A DNA stretch of 64,000 bases from contig CM082585.2 in the NCBI GenBank assembly GCA_040954595.2, forward strand, positions 3,596,001 to 3,660,000. Reading direction: 5' to 3'. The DNA is from Balanoglossus misakiensis. Lineage: Eukaryota > Hemichordata. The position numbers and the translations under genes are program-made. Below, in pieces: positions 48,932 through 60,910 of this stretch (the stretch's first letter is position 1; the number at the start of each line of letters is the position of its first letter). The notes beneath the pieces were generated by a model. It saw only the letters and a list, made by a program, of their open reading frames with translations, made no database searches and had not been told where the DNA came from.

Positions 48932-51900
48932 CAGGCGTGGTATATAACGCATAGGGATAGGAGAAGGGCGGGCGGAAAGCGGTCGTGTGTCTGAGCTTCT
49001 CCGGCGAGACCTCGCACAAATCCCCGCCGAGTTAGAAAGGGAACTCGCGGTGTCGTTCATTAAGCAGGCGTGGTATATAACGCATAGGGATAGGAGAAGG
49101 GCGGGCGGAAAGCGGTCGTGTGTCTGAGCTACCCCGGCGAGACCTCGCACAAATCCCCGCCGAGTTAGAAAGGGAACTCGCGGTGTCGTTCATCAAGCAG
49201 GCGTGGTATATAACGCATAGGGATAGGAGAAGGGCGGGCGGAAAGCGGTCGTGTGTCTGAGCTTCTCCGGCGAGACCTCGCACAAATCCCCGGCGAGTTA
49301 GAAAGGGAACTCGCGGTGTCGTTCATTAAGCAGGCGTGGTATATAACGCATAGGGATAGGAGAAGGGCGGGCGGAAAGCGGTCGTGTGTCTGAGCTTCTC
49401 CGGCGAGACCTCGCACAAATCCCCGACGAGTTAGAAAGGGAACTCGTGGTGTCGTTCATTAAACAGGCGTGGTATATAACGCATAGGGATAGGAGAAGGG
49501 CGGGCGGAAAGCGGTCGTGTGTCTGAGCTTCTCCGGCGAGACCTCGCACAAATCCCCGCCGAGTTAGAAAGGGAACTCGCGGTGTCGTTCATTAAGCAGG
49601 CGTGGTATATAACGCATAGGGATAGGAGAAGGGCGGGCGGAAAGCGGTCGTGTGTCTGAGCTACCCCGGCGAGACCTCGCACAAATCCCCGCCGAGTTAG
49701 AAAGGGAACTCACGGTGTCGTTCATCAAGCAGGCGTGGTATATAACGCATAGGGATAGGAGAAGGGCGGGCGGAAAGCGGTCGTGTGTCTGAGCTTCTCC
49801 GGCGAGACCTCGCACAAATCCCCGCCGAGTTAGAAAGGGAACTCGCGGTGTCGTTCATTAAGCAGGCGTGGTATATAACGCATAGGGATAGGAGAAGGGC
49901 GGGCGGAAAGCGGTCGTGTGTCTGAGCTACCCCGGCGAGACCTCGCACAAATCCCCGCCGAGTTAGAAAGGGAACTCGCGGTGTCGTTCATCAAGCAGGC
50001 GTGGTATATAACGCATAGGGATAGGAGAAGGGCGGGCGGAAAGCGGTCGTGTGTCTGAGCTTCTCCGGCGAAACCTCGCACAAATCCCCGACGAGTTAGA
50101 AAGGGAACTCGTGGTGTCGTTCATTAAACAGGCGTGGTATATAACGCATAGGGATAGGAGAAGGGCGGGCGGAAAGCGGTCGTGTGTCTGAGCTTCCCCG
50201 GCGAGACCTCGCACAAATCCCCGACGAGTTAGAAAGGGAACTCGAGGTGTCGTTCATTAAGCAGGCGTGGTATATAACGCATATGGATAGGAGAATGGCG
50301 GAAAGCGGTCGTGTGTCTGAGCTTCCTCGGCGAGACCTCGCACAAATCCCCGACAAGTTAGAAAGGGAACTCGCAGTGTCGTTCATTAAGCAGGCGTGGA
50401 ATATAACGCATAGGGATAGGAGAAGGGCGGGCGGAAACGGTCGTGTGTCTGAGCTTCTCCGGCGAGACCTCGCACAAATCCCCGGCGAGTTATAAAGGGA
50501 ACTCGCAGTGTCGTTCATTAAGCAGGCGTGGTATATAACGCATAGGGATAGGAGAAGGGCGGGCGGAAAGCGGTCGTGTGTCTGAGCTTCTCCGGCGAGA
50601 CCTCGCACAAATCCCCGCCGAGTTAGAAAGGGAACTCGCGGTGTCGTTCATTAAGCAGGCGTGGTATATAACGCATAGGGATAGGAGAAGGGCGGGCGGA
50701 AAGCGGTCGTGTGTCTGAGCTTCTCCGGCGAGACCTCGCACAAATCCCCGGCGAGTTAGAAAGGGAACTCGCGGTGTCGTTCATTAAGCAGGCGTGGTAT
50801 ATAACGCATAGGGATAGGAGAAGGGCGGGCGGAAAGCGGTCGTGTGTCTGAGCTTCTCCGGCGAGACCTCGCACAAATCCCCGGCGAGTTAGAAAGGGAA
50901 CTCGCAGTGTCGTTCATTAAGCAGGCGTGTTATATAACGCATAGGGATAGGAGAAGGGCGGGCGGAAAGCGGTCGTGTGTCTGAGCTTCTCCGGCGAGAC
51001 CTCGCACAAATCCCCGACGAGTTAGAAAGGGAACTCGTGGTGTCGTTCATTAAACAGGCGTGGTATATAACGCATAGGGATAGGAGAAGGCGGGCGGAAA
51101 GCGGTCGTGTGTCTGAGCTTCTCCGGCGAGACCTCGCACAAATCCCCGACGAGTTAGAAAGGGAACTCGTGGTGTCGTTCATTAAACAGGCGTGGTATAT
51201 AACGCATAGGGATAGGAGAAGGGCGGGCGGAAAGCGGTCGTGTGTCTGAGCTACCCCGGCGAGACCTCGCACAAATCACGCCGAGTTAGAAAGGGAACTC
51301 GTGGTGTCGTTCATTAAACAGGCGTGGTATATAACGCATAGGGATAGGAGAAGGGCGGGCGGAAAGCGGTCGTGTGTCTGAGCTTCTCCGGCGAGACCTC
51401 GCACAAATCCCCGCCGAGTTAGAAAGGGAACTCGCGGTGTCGTTCATTAAGCAGGCGTGGTATATAACGCATAGGGATAGGAGAAGGGCGGGCGGAAAGC
51501 GGTCGTGTGTCTGAGCTTCTCCGGCGAGACCTCGCACAAATCCCCGCCGAGTTAGAAAGGGAACTCGCGGTGTCGTTCATTAAGCAGGCGTGGTATATAA
51601 CGCATAGGGATAGGAGAAGGGCGGGCGGAAAGCGGTCGTGTGTCTGAGCTACACCGGCGAGACCTCGCACAAATCCCCGCCGAGTTAGAAAGGGAACTCG
51701 CGGTGTCGTTCATCAAGCAGGCGTGGTATATAACGCATAGGGATAGGAGAAGGGCGGGCGGAAAGCGGTCGTGTGTCTGAGCTTCTCCGGCGAGACCTCG
51801 CACAAATCCCAGACGAGTTAGAAAGGGAACTCGTGGTGTCGTTCATTAAGCAGGCGTGGTATATAACGCATAGGGATAGGAGAAGGGCGGGCGGAAAGCG

Positions 51901-54900
51901 GTCGTGTGTCTGAGCTACCCCGGCGAGACCTCGCACAAATCCCCGCCGAGTTAGAAAGGGAACTCGCGGTGTCGTTCATCAAGCAGGCCTGGTATATAAC
52001 GCATAGGGATAGGAGAAGGGCGGGTGGAAAGCGGTCGTGTGTCTGAGCTTCTCCGGCGAGACCTCGCACAAATCCCAGACGAGTTAGAAAGGGAACTCGT
52101 GGTGTCGTTCATTAAGCAGGCGTGGTATATAACGCATAGGGATAGGAGAAGGGCGGGCGGAAAGCGGTCGTGTGTCTGAGCTACCCCGGCGAGACCTCGC
52201 ACAAATCCCCGCCGAGTAAGAAAGGGAACTCGCGGTGTCGTTCATCAAGCAGGCGTGGTATATAACGCATTGGGATAGGAGAAGGGCGGGCGGAAAGCGG
52301 TCGTGTGTCTGAGCTTCTCCGGCGAGACCTCGCACAAATCCCCGACGAGTTAGAAAGGGAACTCGTGGTGTCGTTCATTAAACAGGCGTGGTATATAACG
52401 CATAGGGATAGGAGAAGGGCGGGCGGAAAGCGGTCGTGTGTCTGAGCTTCCCCGGCGAGACCTCGCACAAATCCCCGACGAGTTAGAAAGGGAACTCGCT
52501 GTGTCGTTCATTAAGCAGGCGTGGTATATAACGCATAGGGATAGGAGAATGGCGGAAAGCGGTCGTGTGTCTGAGCTTCCCCGGCGAGACCTCGCACAAA
52601 TCCCCGACAAGTTAGAAAGGGAACTCGTGGTGTCGTTCATTAAACAGGCGTGGTATATAACGCATAGGGATAGGAGAAGGGCGGGCGGAAAGCGGTCGTG
52701 TGTCTGAGCTACCCCGGCGAGACCTCGCACAAATCACGCCGAGTTAGAAAGGGAACTCGTGGTGTCTTTCATTAAACAGGCGTGGTATATAACGCATAGG
52801 GATAGGAGAAGGGCGGGCGGAAAGCGGTCGTGTGTCTGAGCTTCTCCGGCGAGACCTCGCACAAATCCCCGCCGAGTTAGAAAGGGAACTCGCGGTGTCG
52901 TTCATTAAGCAGGCGTGGTATATAACGCATAGGGATAGAAGAAGGGCGGGCGGAAAGCGGTCGTGTGTCTGAGCTTCTCCGGCGAGACCTCGCACAAATC
53001 CCCGACGAGTTAGAAAGGGAACTCGTGGTGTCGTTCATTAAACAGGCGTGGTATATAACGCATAGGGATAGGAGAAGGGCGGGCGGAAAGCGGTCGTGTG
53101 TCTGAGCTTCTCCGGCGAGACCTCGCACAAATCCCCGCCGAGTTAGAAAGGGAACTCGCGGTGTCGTTCATTAATCAGGCGTGGTATATAACGCATAGGG
53201 ATAGGAGAAGGGCGGGCGGAAAGCGGTCGTGTGTCTGAGCTTATCCGGCGAGACCTCGCACAAATCCCCGGCGAGTTAGAAAGGGAACTCGCAGTGTCGT
53301 TCATTAAGCAGGCGTGGTATATAACGCATAGGGATAGGAGAAGGGCGGGCGGAAAGCGGTCGTGTGTCTGAGCTACCCCGGCGAGACCTCGCACAAATCC
53401 CCGCCGAGTTAGAAAGGGAACTCGCGGTGTCGTTCATCAAGCAGGCGTGGTATATAACGCATTGGGATAGGAGAAGGGCGGGCGGAAAGCGGTCGTGTGT
53501 CTGAGCTTCTCCGGCGAGACCTCGCACAAATCCCCGACGAGTTAGAAAGGGAACTCGTGGTGTCGTTCATTAAACAGGCGTGGTATATAACGCATAGGGA
53601 TAGGAGAAGGGCGGGCGGAAAGCGGTCGTGTGACTGAGCTTCCCCGGCGAGACCTCGCACAAATCCCCGACGAGTTAGAAAGGGAACTCGCTGTGTCGTT
53701 CATTAAGCAGGCGTGGTATATAACGCATAGGGATAGGAGAATGGCGGAAAGCGGTCGTGTGTCTGAGCTTCCCCGGCGAGACCTCGCACAAATCCCCGAC
53801 AAGTTAGAAAGGGAACTCGTGGTGTCGTTCATTAAACAGGCGTGGTATATAACGCAAAGGGATAGGAGAAGGGCGGGCGGAAAGCGGTCGTGTGTCTGAG
53901 CTACCCCGGCGAGACCTCGCACAAATCACGCCGAGTTAGAAAGGGAACTCGTGGTGTCTTTCATTAAACAGGCGTGGTATATAACGCATAGGGATAGGAG
54001 AAGGGCGGGCGGAAAGCGGTCGTGTGTCTGAGCTTCTCCGGCGAGACCTCGCACAAATCCCCGCCGAGTTAGAAAGGGAACTCGCGGTGTCGTTCATTAA
54101 GCAGGCGTGGTATATAACGCATAGGGATAGGAGAAGGGCGGGCGGAAAGCGGTCGTGTGTCTGAGCTTCTCCGGCGAGACCTCGCACAAATCCCCGACGA
54201 GTTAGAAAGGGAACTCGTGGTGTCGTTCATTAAACAGGCGTGGTATATAACGCATAGGGATAGGAGAAGGGCGGGCGGAAAGCGGTCGTGTGTCTGAGCT
54301 TCCCCGGCGAGACCTCGCACAAATCCCCGACGAGTTAGAAAGGGAACTCGAGGTGTCGTTCATTAAGCAGGCGTGGTGTATAACGCATATGGATAGGAGA
54401 ATGGTGGAAAGCGGTCGTGTGTCTGAGCTTCCCCGGCGAGACCTCGCACAAATCCCCGACAAGTTAGAAAGGGAACTCGCAGTGTCGTTCATTAAGCAGG
54501 CGTGGAATATAAGGCATAGGGATAGGAGAAGGGTGGGCGGAAACGGTCGTGTGTCTGAGCTTCTCCGGCGAGACCTCGCACAAATCCCCGCCGAGTTAGA
54601 AAGGGAACTCGCGGTGTCGTTCATTAATCAGGCGTGGTATATAACGCATAGGGATAGGAGAAGGGCGGGCGGAAAGCGGTCGTGTGTCTGAGTTTCTCCG
54701 GCGAGACCTCGCACAAATCCCCGGCGAGTTAGAAAGGGAATTCGCAGTGTCGTTCATTAAGCAGGCGTGGTATATAACGCATAGGGATAGGAGAAGGGCG
54801 GGCGGAAAGCGGTCGTGTGTCTGAGCTTCTCCGGCGAGACCTCGCACAATTCCCCGACGAGATAGAAAGGGAACTCGCGGTGTCGTTCATTAAGCAGGCG

Positions 54901-57900
54901 TGGTATATAACGCATAGGGATAGGAGAAGGGCGGGCGGAAAGCCGTCGTGTGTCTGAGCTTCTCCGGCGAGACCTCGCACAAATCCCCGCCGAGTTAGAA
55001 AGGGAACTCGCGGTGTCGTTCATTAAGCAGGCGTGGTATATAACGCATAGGGATAGGAGAAGGGCGGGCGGAAAGCGGTCGTGTGTCTGAGCTTCTCCGG
55101 CGAGACCTCGCACAAATCCCCGGCGAGTTAGAAAGGGAACTCGCAGTGTCGTTCATTAAGCAGGCGTGGTATATAACGCATAGGGATAGGAGAAGGGCGG
55201 GCGGAAAGCGGTCGTGTGTCTGAGCTTCTCCGGCGAGACCTCGCACAAATCCCCGACGAGTTAGAAAGGGAACTCTTGGTGTCGTTCATCAAGCAGGCGT
55301 GGTATATAACGCATTGGGATAGGAGAAGGGCGGGCGGAAAGCGGTCGTGTGTCTGAGCTTCTCCGGCGAGACCTCGCACAAATCCCCGACGAGTTAGAAA
55401 GGGAACTCGTGGTGTCGTTCATTAAACAGGCGTGGTATATAACGCATAGGGATAGGAGAAGGGCGGGCGGAAAGCGGTCGTGTGTCTGAGCTTCCCCGGC
55501 GAGACCTCGCACAAATCCCCGACGAGTTAGAAAGGGAACTCGTGGTGTCGTTCATTTAACAGGCGTGGTATATAACGCATAGGGATAGGAGAAGGGCGGG
55601 CGGAAAGCGGTCGTGTGTCTGAGCTACCCCGGCGAGACCTCGCACAAATCCCCGCCGAGTTAGAAAGGGAACTCGCGGTGTCGTTCATCAAGCAGGCGTG
55701 GTATATAACGCATAAGGATAGGAGAAGGGCGGGCGGAAAGCGGTCGTGTGTCTGAGCTTCTCCGGCGAGACCTCGCACAAATCCCCGACGAGTTAGAAAG
55801 GGAACTCGTGGTGTCGTTCATTAAATAGGCGTGGTATATAACGCATAGGGATAGGAGAAGGGCGGGCGGAAAGCGGTCGTGTGTCTGAGCTTCCCCGGCG
55901 AGACCTCGCACAAATCCCCGACGAGTTAGAAAGGGAACTCGCTGTGTCGTTCATTAAGCAGGCGTGGTATATAACGCATAGGGATAGGAGAATGGCGGAA
56001 AGCGGTCGTGTGTCTGAGCTTCCCCGGCGAGACCTCGCACAAATCCCCGACAAGTTAGAAAGGGAACTCGTGGTGTCGTTCATTAAACAGGCGTGGTATA
56101 TAACGCTTAGGGATAGGAGAAGGGCGGGCGGAAAGCGGTCGTGTGTCTGAGCTTCTCCGGCGAGACCTCGCACAAATCCCCGACGAGTTAGAAAGGGAAC
56201 TCGTGGTGTCGTTCATTAAGCAGGCGTGGTATATAACGCATATGGATAGGAGAATGGTGGAAAGCGGTCGTGTGTCTGAGCTTCCCCGGCGAGACCTCGC
56301 ACAAATCCCCGACAAGTTAGAAAGGGAACTCGCAGTGTCGTTCATTAAGCAGGCGTGGAATATAAGGCATAGGGATAGGAGAAGGGTGGGCGGAAACGGT
56401 CGTGTGTCTGAGCTTCTCCGGCGAGACCTCGCACAAATCCCCGCCGAGTTAGAAAGGGAACTCGCGGTGTCGTTCATTAATCAGGCGTGGTATATAACGC
56501 ATAGGGATAGGAGAAGGGCGGGCGGAAAGCGGTCGTGTGTCTGAGCTTCTCCGGCGAGACCTCGCACAAATCCCCGGCGAGTTAGAAAGGGAACTCGCAG
56601 TGTCGTTCATTAAGCAGGCGTGGTATATAACGCATAGGGATAGGAGAAGGGCGGGCGGAAAGCGGTCGTGTGTCTGAGCTTCTCCGGCGAGACCTCGCAC
56701 AATTCCCCGACGAGATAGAAAGGGAACTCGCGGTGTCGTTCATTAAGCAGGCGTGGTATATAACGCATAGGGATAGGAGAAGGGCGGGCGGAAAGCCGTC
56801 GTGTGTCTGAGCTTCTCCGGCGAGACCTCGCACAAATCCCCGCCGAGTTAGAAAGGGAACTCGCGGTGTCGTTCATTAAGCAGGCGTGGTATATAACGCA
56901 TAGGGATAGGAGAAGGGCGGGCGGAAAGCGGTCGTGTGTCTGAGCTTCTCCGGCGAGACCTCGCACAAATCCCCGGCGAGTTAGAAAGGGAACTCGCAGT
57001 GTCGTTCATTAAGCAGGCGTGGTATATAACGCATAGGGATAGGAGAAGGGCGGGCGGAGAGCGGTCGTGTGTCTGAGCTTCTCCGGCGAGACCTCGCACA
57101 AATCCCCGACGAGTTAGAAAGGGAACTCTTGGTGTCGTTCATTAAACAGGCGTGGTATATAACGCATAGGGATAGGAGAAGGGCGGGCGGAAAGCGGTCG
57201 TGTGTCTGAGCTTCTCCGGCGAGACCTCGCACAAATCCCCGACGAGTTAGAAAGGGAACTCGTGGTGTCGTTCATTAAACAGGCGTGGTATATAACGCAT
57301 AGGGATAGAAGAAGGGCGGGCGGAAAGCGGTCGTGTGTCTGAGCTTCTCCGGCGAGACCTCGCACAAATCCCCGACGAGTTAGAAAGGGAACTCGTGGTG
57401 TCGTTCATTAAACAGGCGTGGTATATAACGCATAGGGATAGGAGAAGGGCGGGCGGAAAGCGGTCGTGTGTCTGAGCTTCCCCGGCGAGACCTCGCACAA
57501 ATCCCCGCCGAGTTACAAAAGGGAACTCGCGGTGTCGTTCATCAAGCAGGCGTGGTATATAACGCATAGGGATAGGAGAAGGGCGGGCGGAAAGCGGTCG
57601 TGTGTCTGAGCTTCTCCGGCGAGACCTCGCACAAATCCCCGACGAGTTAGAAAGGGAACTCGTGGTGTCGTTCATTAAATAGGCGTGGTATATAACGCAT
57701 AGGGATAGGAGAAGGGCGGGCGGAAAGCGGTCGTGTGTCTGAGCTTCCCCGGCGAGACCTCGCACAAATCCCCGACGAGTTAGAAAGGGAACTCGCTGTG
57801 TCGTTCATTAAGCAGGCGTGGTATATAACGCATAGGGATAGGAGAATGGCGGAAAGCGGTCGTGTGTCTGAGCTTCCCCGGCGAGACCTCGCACAAATCC

Positions 57901-59816
57901 CCGACAAGTTAGAAAGGGAACTCGTGGTGTCGTTCATTAAACAGGCGTGGTATATAACGCTTAGGGATAGGAGAAGGGCGGGCGGAAAGCGGTCGTGTGT
58001 CTGAGCTTCTCCGGCGAGACCTCGCACAAATCCCCGACGAGTTAGAAAGGGAACTCGTGGTGTCGTTCATTAAACAGGCGTGGTATATAACGCATAGGGA
58101 TAGGAGAAGGGCGGGCGGAAAGCGGTCGTGTGTCTGAGCTTCTCCTGCGAGACCTCGCACAAATCCCCGGCGAGTTAGAAAGGGAACTCGCAGTGTCGTT
58201 CATTAAGCAGGCGTGGTATATAACGCATAGGGATAGGAGAAGGGCGGGCGGAGAGCGGTCGTGTGTCTGAGCTTCTCCGGCGAGACCTCGCACAAATCCC
58301 CGACGAGTTAGAAAGGGAACTCTTGGTGTCGTTCATTAAACAGGCGTGGTATATAACGCATAGGGATAGGAGAAGGGCGGGCGGAAAGCGGTCGTGTGTC
58401 TGAGCTTCTCCGGCGAGACCTCGCACAAATCCCCGACGAGTTAGAAAGGGAACTCGTGGTGTCGTTCATTAAACAGGCGTGGTATATAACGCATAGGGAT
58501 AGAAGAAGGGCGGGCGGAAAGCGGTCGTGTGTCTGAGCTTCTCCGGCGAGACCTCGCACAAATCCCCGACGAGTTAGAAAGGGAACTCGTGGTGTCGTTC
58601 ATTAAACAGGCGTGGTATATAACGCATAGGGATAGGAGAAGGGCGGGCGGAAAGCGGTCGTGTGTCTGAGCTACCCCGGCGAGACCTCGCACAAATCCCC
58701 GCCGAGTTAGAAAGGGAACTCGCGGTGTCGTTCATCAAGCAGGCGTGGTATATAACGCATAGGGATAGGAGAAGGGCGGGCGGAAAGCGGTCGTGTGTCT
58801 GAGCTTCTCCGGCGAGACCTCGCACAAATCCCCGACGAGTTAGAAAGGGAACTCGTGGTGTCGTTCATTAAATAGGCGTGGTATATAACGCATAGGGATA
58901 GGAGAAGGGCGGGCGGAAAGCGGTCGTGTGTCTGAGCTTCCCCGGCGAGACCTCGCACAAATCCCCGACGAGTTAGAAAGGGAACTCGCTGTGTCGTTCA
59001 TTAAGCAGGCGTGGTATATAACGCATAGGGATAGGAGAATGGCGGAAAGCGGTCGTGTGTCTGAGCTTCCCCGGCGAGACCTCGCACAAATCCCCGACAA
59101 GTTAGAAAGGGAACTCGTGGTGTCGTTCATTAAACAGGCGTGGTATATAACGCTTAGGGATAGGAGAAGGGCGGGCGGAAAGCGGTCGTGTGTCTGAGCT
59201 ACCCCGGCGAGACCTCGCACAAATCCCCGCCGAGTTAGAAAGGGAACTCGCGGTGTCGTTCATCAAGCAGGCGTGGTATATAACGCATAGGGATAGGAGA
59301 AGGGCGGGCTGAAAGCGGTCGTGTGTCTGAGCTTCTCCGGCGAGACCTCGCACAAATCCCCGACGAGTTAGAAAGGGAACTCGTGGTGTCGTTCATTAAA
59401 TAGGCGTGGTATATAACGCATAGGGATAGGAGAAGGGCGGGCGGAAAGCGGTCGTGTGTCTGAGCTTCCCCGGCGAGACCTCGCACAAATCCCCGACGAG
59501 TTAGAAAGGGAACTCGCTGTGTCGTTCATTAAGCAGGCGTGGTATATAACGCATAGGGATAGGAGAATGGCGGAAAGCGGTCGTGTGTCTGAGCTTCCCC
59601 GGCGAGACCTCGCACAAATCCCCGACAAGTTAGAAAGGGAACTCGTGGTGTCGTTCATTAAACAGGCGTGGTATATAACGCTTAGGGATAGGAGAAGGGC
59701 GGGCGGAAAGCGGTCGTGTGTCTGAGCTTCTCCGGCGAGACCTCGCACAAATCCCCGACGAGTTAGAAAGGGAACTCGCGGTGTCGTTCATTAAGCAGGC
59801 GTGGTATATAACGCAT
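48932..59816 (+). repeat. 10.9-kb block, copy 2 of a 12195-bp displaced pair
   Basis: This is the second copy of 36737-47620. Copy-specific changes include GTTACAAAAGGG near 57516 (one extra base) and CTTCTCCTGCGAG near 58145. Sequence left of it (about 47966-48930) resembles 36037-36990 at a displacement of 11929 bp, two monomers less, showing a 266-bp difference at the junction. Confidence 0.9.
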
Positions 59817-60910
59817 ATGGATAGGAGAATGGTGGAAAGCGGTCGTGTGTCTGAGCTTCCCCGGCGAGACCTCGCACAAATCCCCGCCGAGTTAGAAAGG
59901 GAACTCGCGGTGTCGTTCATCAAGCAGGCGTGGTATATAACGCATAGGGATAGGAGAAGGGCGGGCGGAAAGCGGTCGTGTGTCTGAGCTTCTCCGGCGA
60001 GACCTCGCACAAATCCCCGACGAGTTAGAAAGGGAACTCGTGGTGTCGTTCATTAAATAGGCGTGGTATATAACGCATAGGGATAGGAGAAGGGCGGGCG
60101 GAAAGCGGTCGTGTGTCTGAGCTTCCCCGGCGAGACCTCGCACAAATCCCCGACGAGTTAGAAAGGGAACTCGCTGTGTCGTTCATTAAGCAGGCGTGGT
60201 ATATAACGCATAGGGATAGGAGAATGGCGGAAAGCGGTCGTGTGTCTGAGCTTCCCCGGCGAGACCTCGCACAAATCCCCGACAAGTTAGAAAGGGAACT
60301 CGTGGTGTCGTTCATTAAACAGGCGTGGTATATAACGCTTAGGGATAGGAGAAGGGCGGGCGGAAAGCGGTCGTGTGTCTGAGCTACCCCGGCGAGACCT
60401 CGCACAAATCCCCGCCGAGTTAGAAAGGGAACTCGCGGTGTCGTTCATCAAGCAGGCGTGGTATATAACGCATAGGGATAGGAGAAGGGCGGGCTGAAAG
60501 CGGTCGTGTGTCTGAGCTTCTCCGGCGAGACCTCGCACAAATCCCCGACGAGTTAGAAAGTGAACTCGTGGTGTCGTTCATTAAATAGGCGTGGTATATA
60601 ACGCATAGGGATAGGAGAAGGGCGGGCGGAAAGCGGTCGTGTGTCTGAGCTTCTCCGGCGAGACCTCGCACAAATCCCCGACGAGTTAGAAAGGGAACTC
60701 GCTGTGTCGTTCATTAAGCAGGCGTGGTATATAACGCATAGGGATAGGAGAATGGCGGAAAGCGGTCGTGTGTCTGAGCTTCCCCGGCGAGACCTCGCAC
60801 AAATCCCCGACAAGTTAGAAAGGGAACTCGTGGTGTCGTTCATTAAACAGGCGTGGTATATAACGCTTAGGGATAGGAGAAGGGCGGGCGGAAAGCGGTC
60901 GTGTGTCTGA
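58676..60910 (+). repeat. 528-bp tetramer HOR expansion
   Basis: A four-monomer unit (three of 133 bp, one of 129 bp) recurs at 528-bp spacing: compare sequence near 58707, 59235, 59892 and 60420; the second step is 657 bp because one extra 129-bp monomer intervenes. Its marker ATTAAATAGGCG occurs near 58869, 59397, 60054 and 60583 here, and also near 43627, 45481, 46674, 47202, 55822, 57676 and 62698. GGCTGAAAGCGG marks another member (59307, 60492 and 62608, also 47112). Confidence 0.8.
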
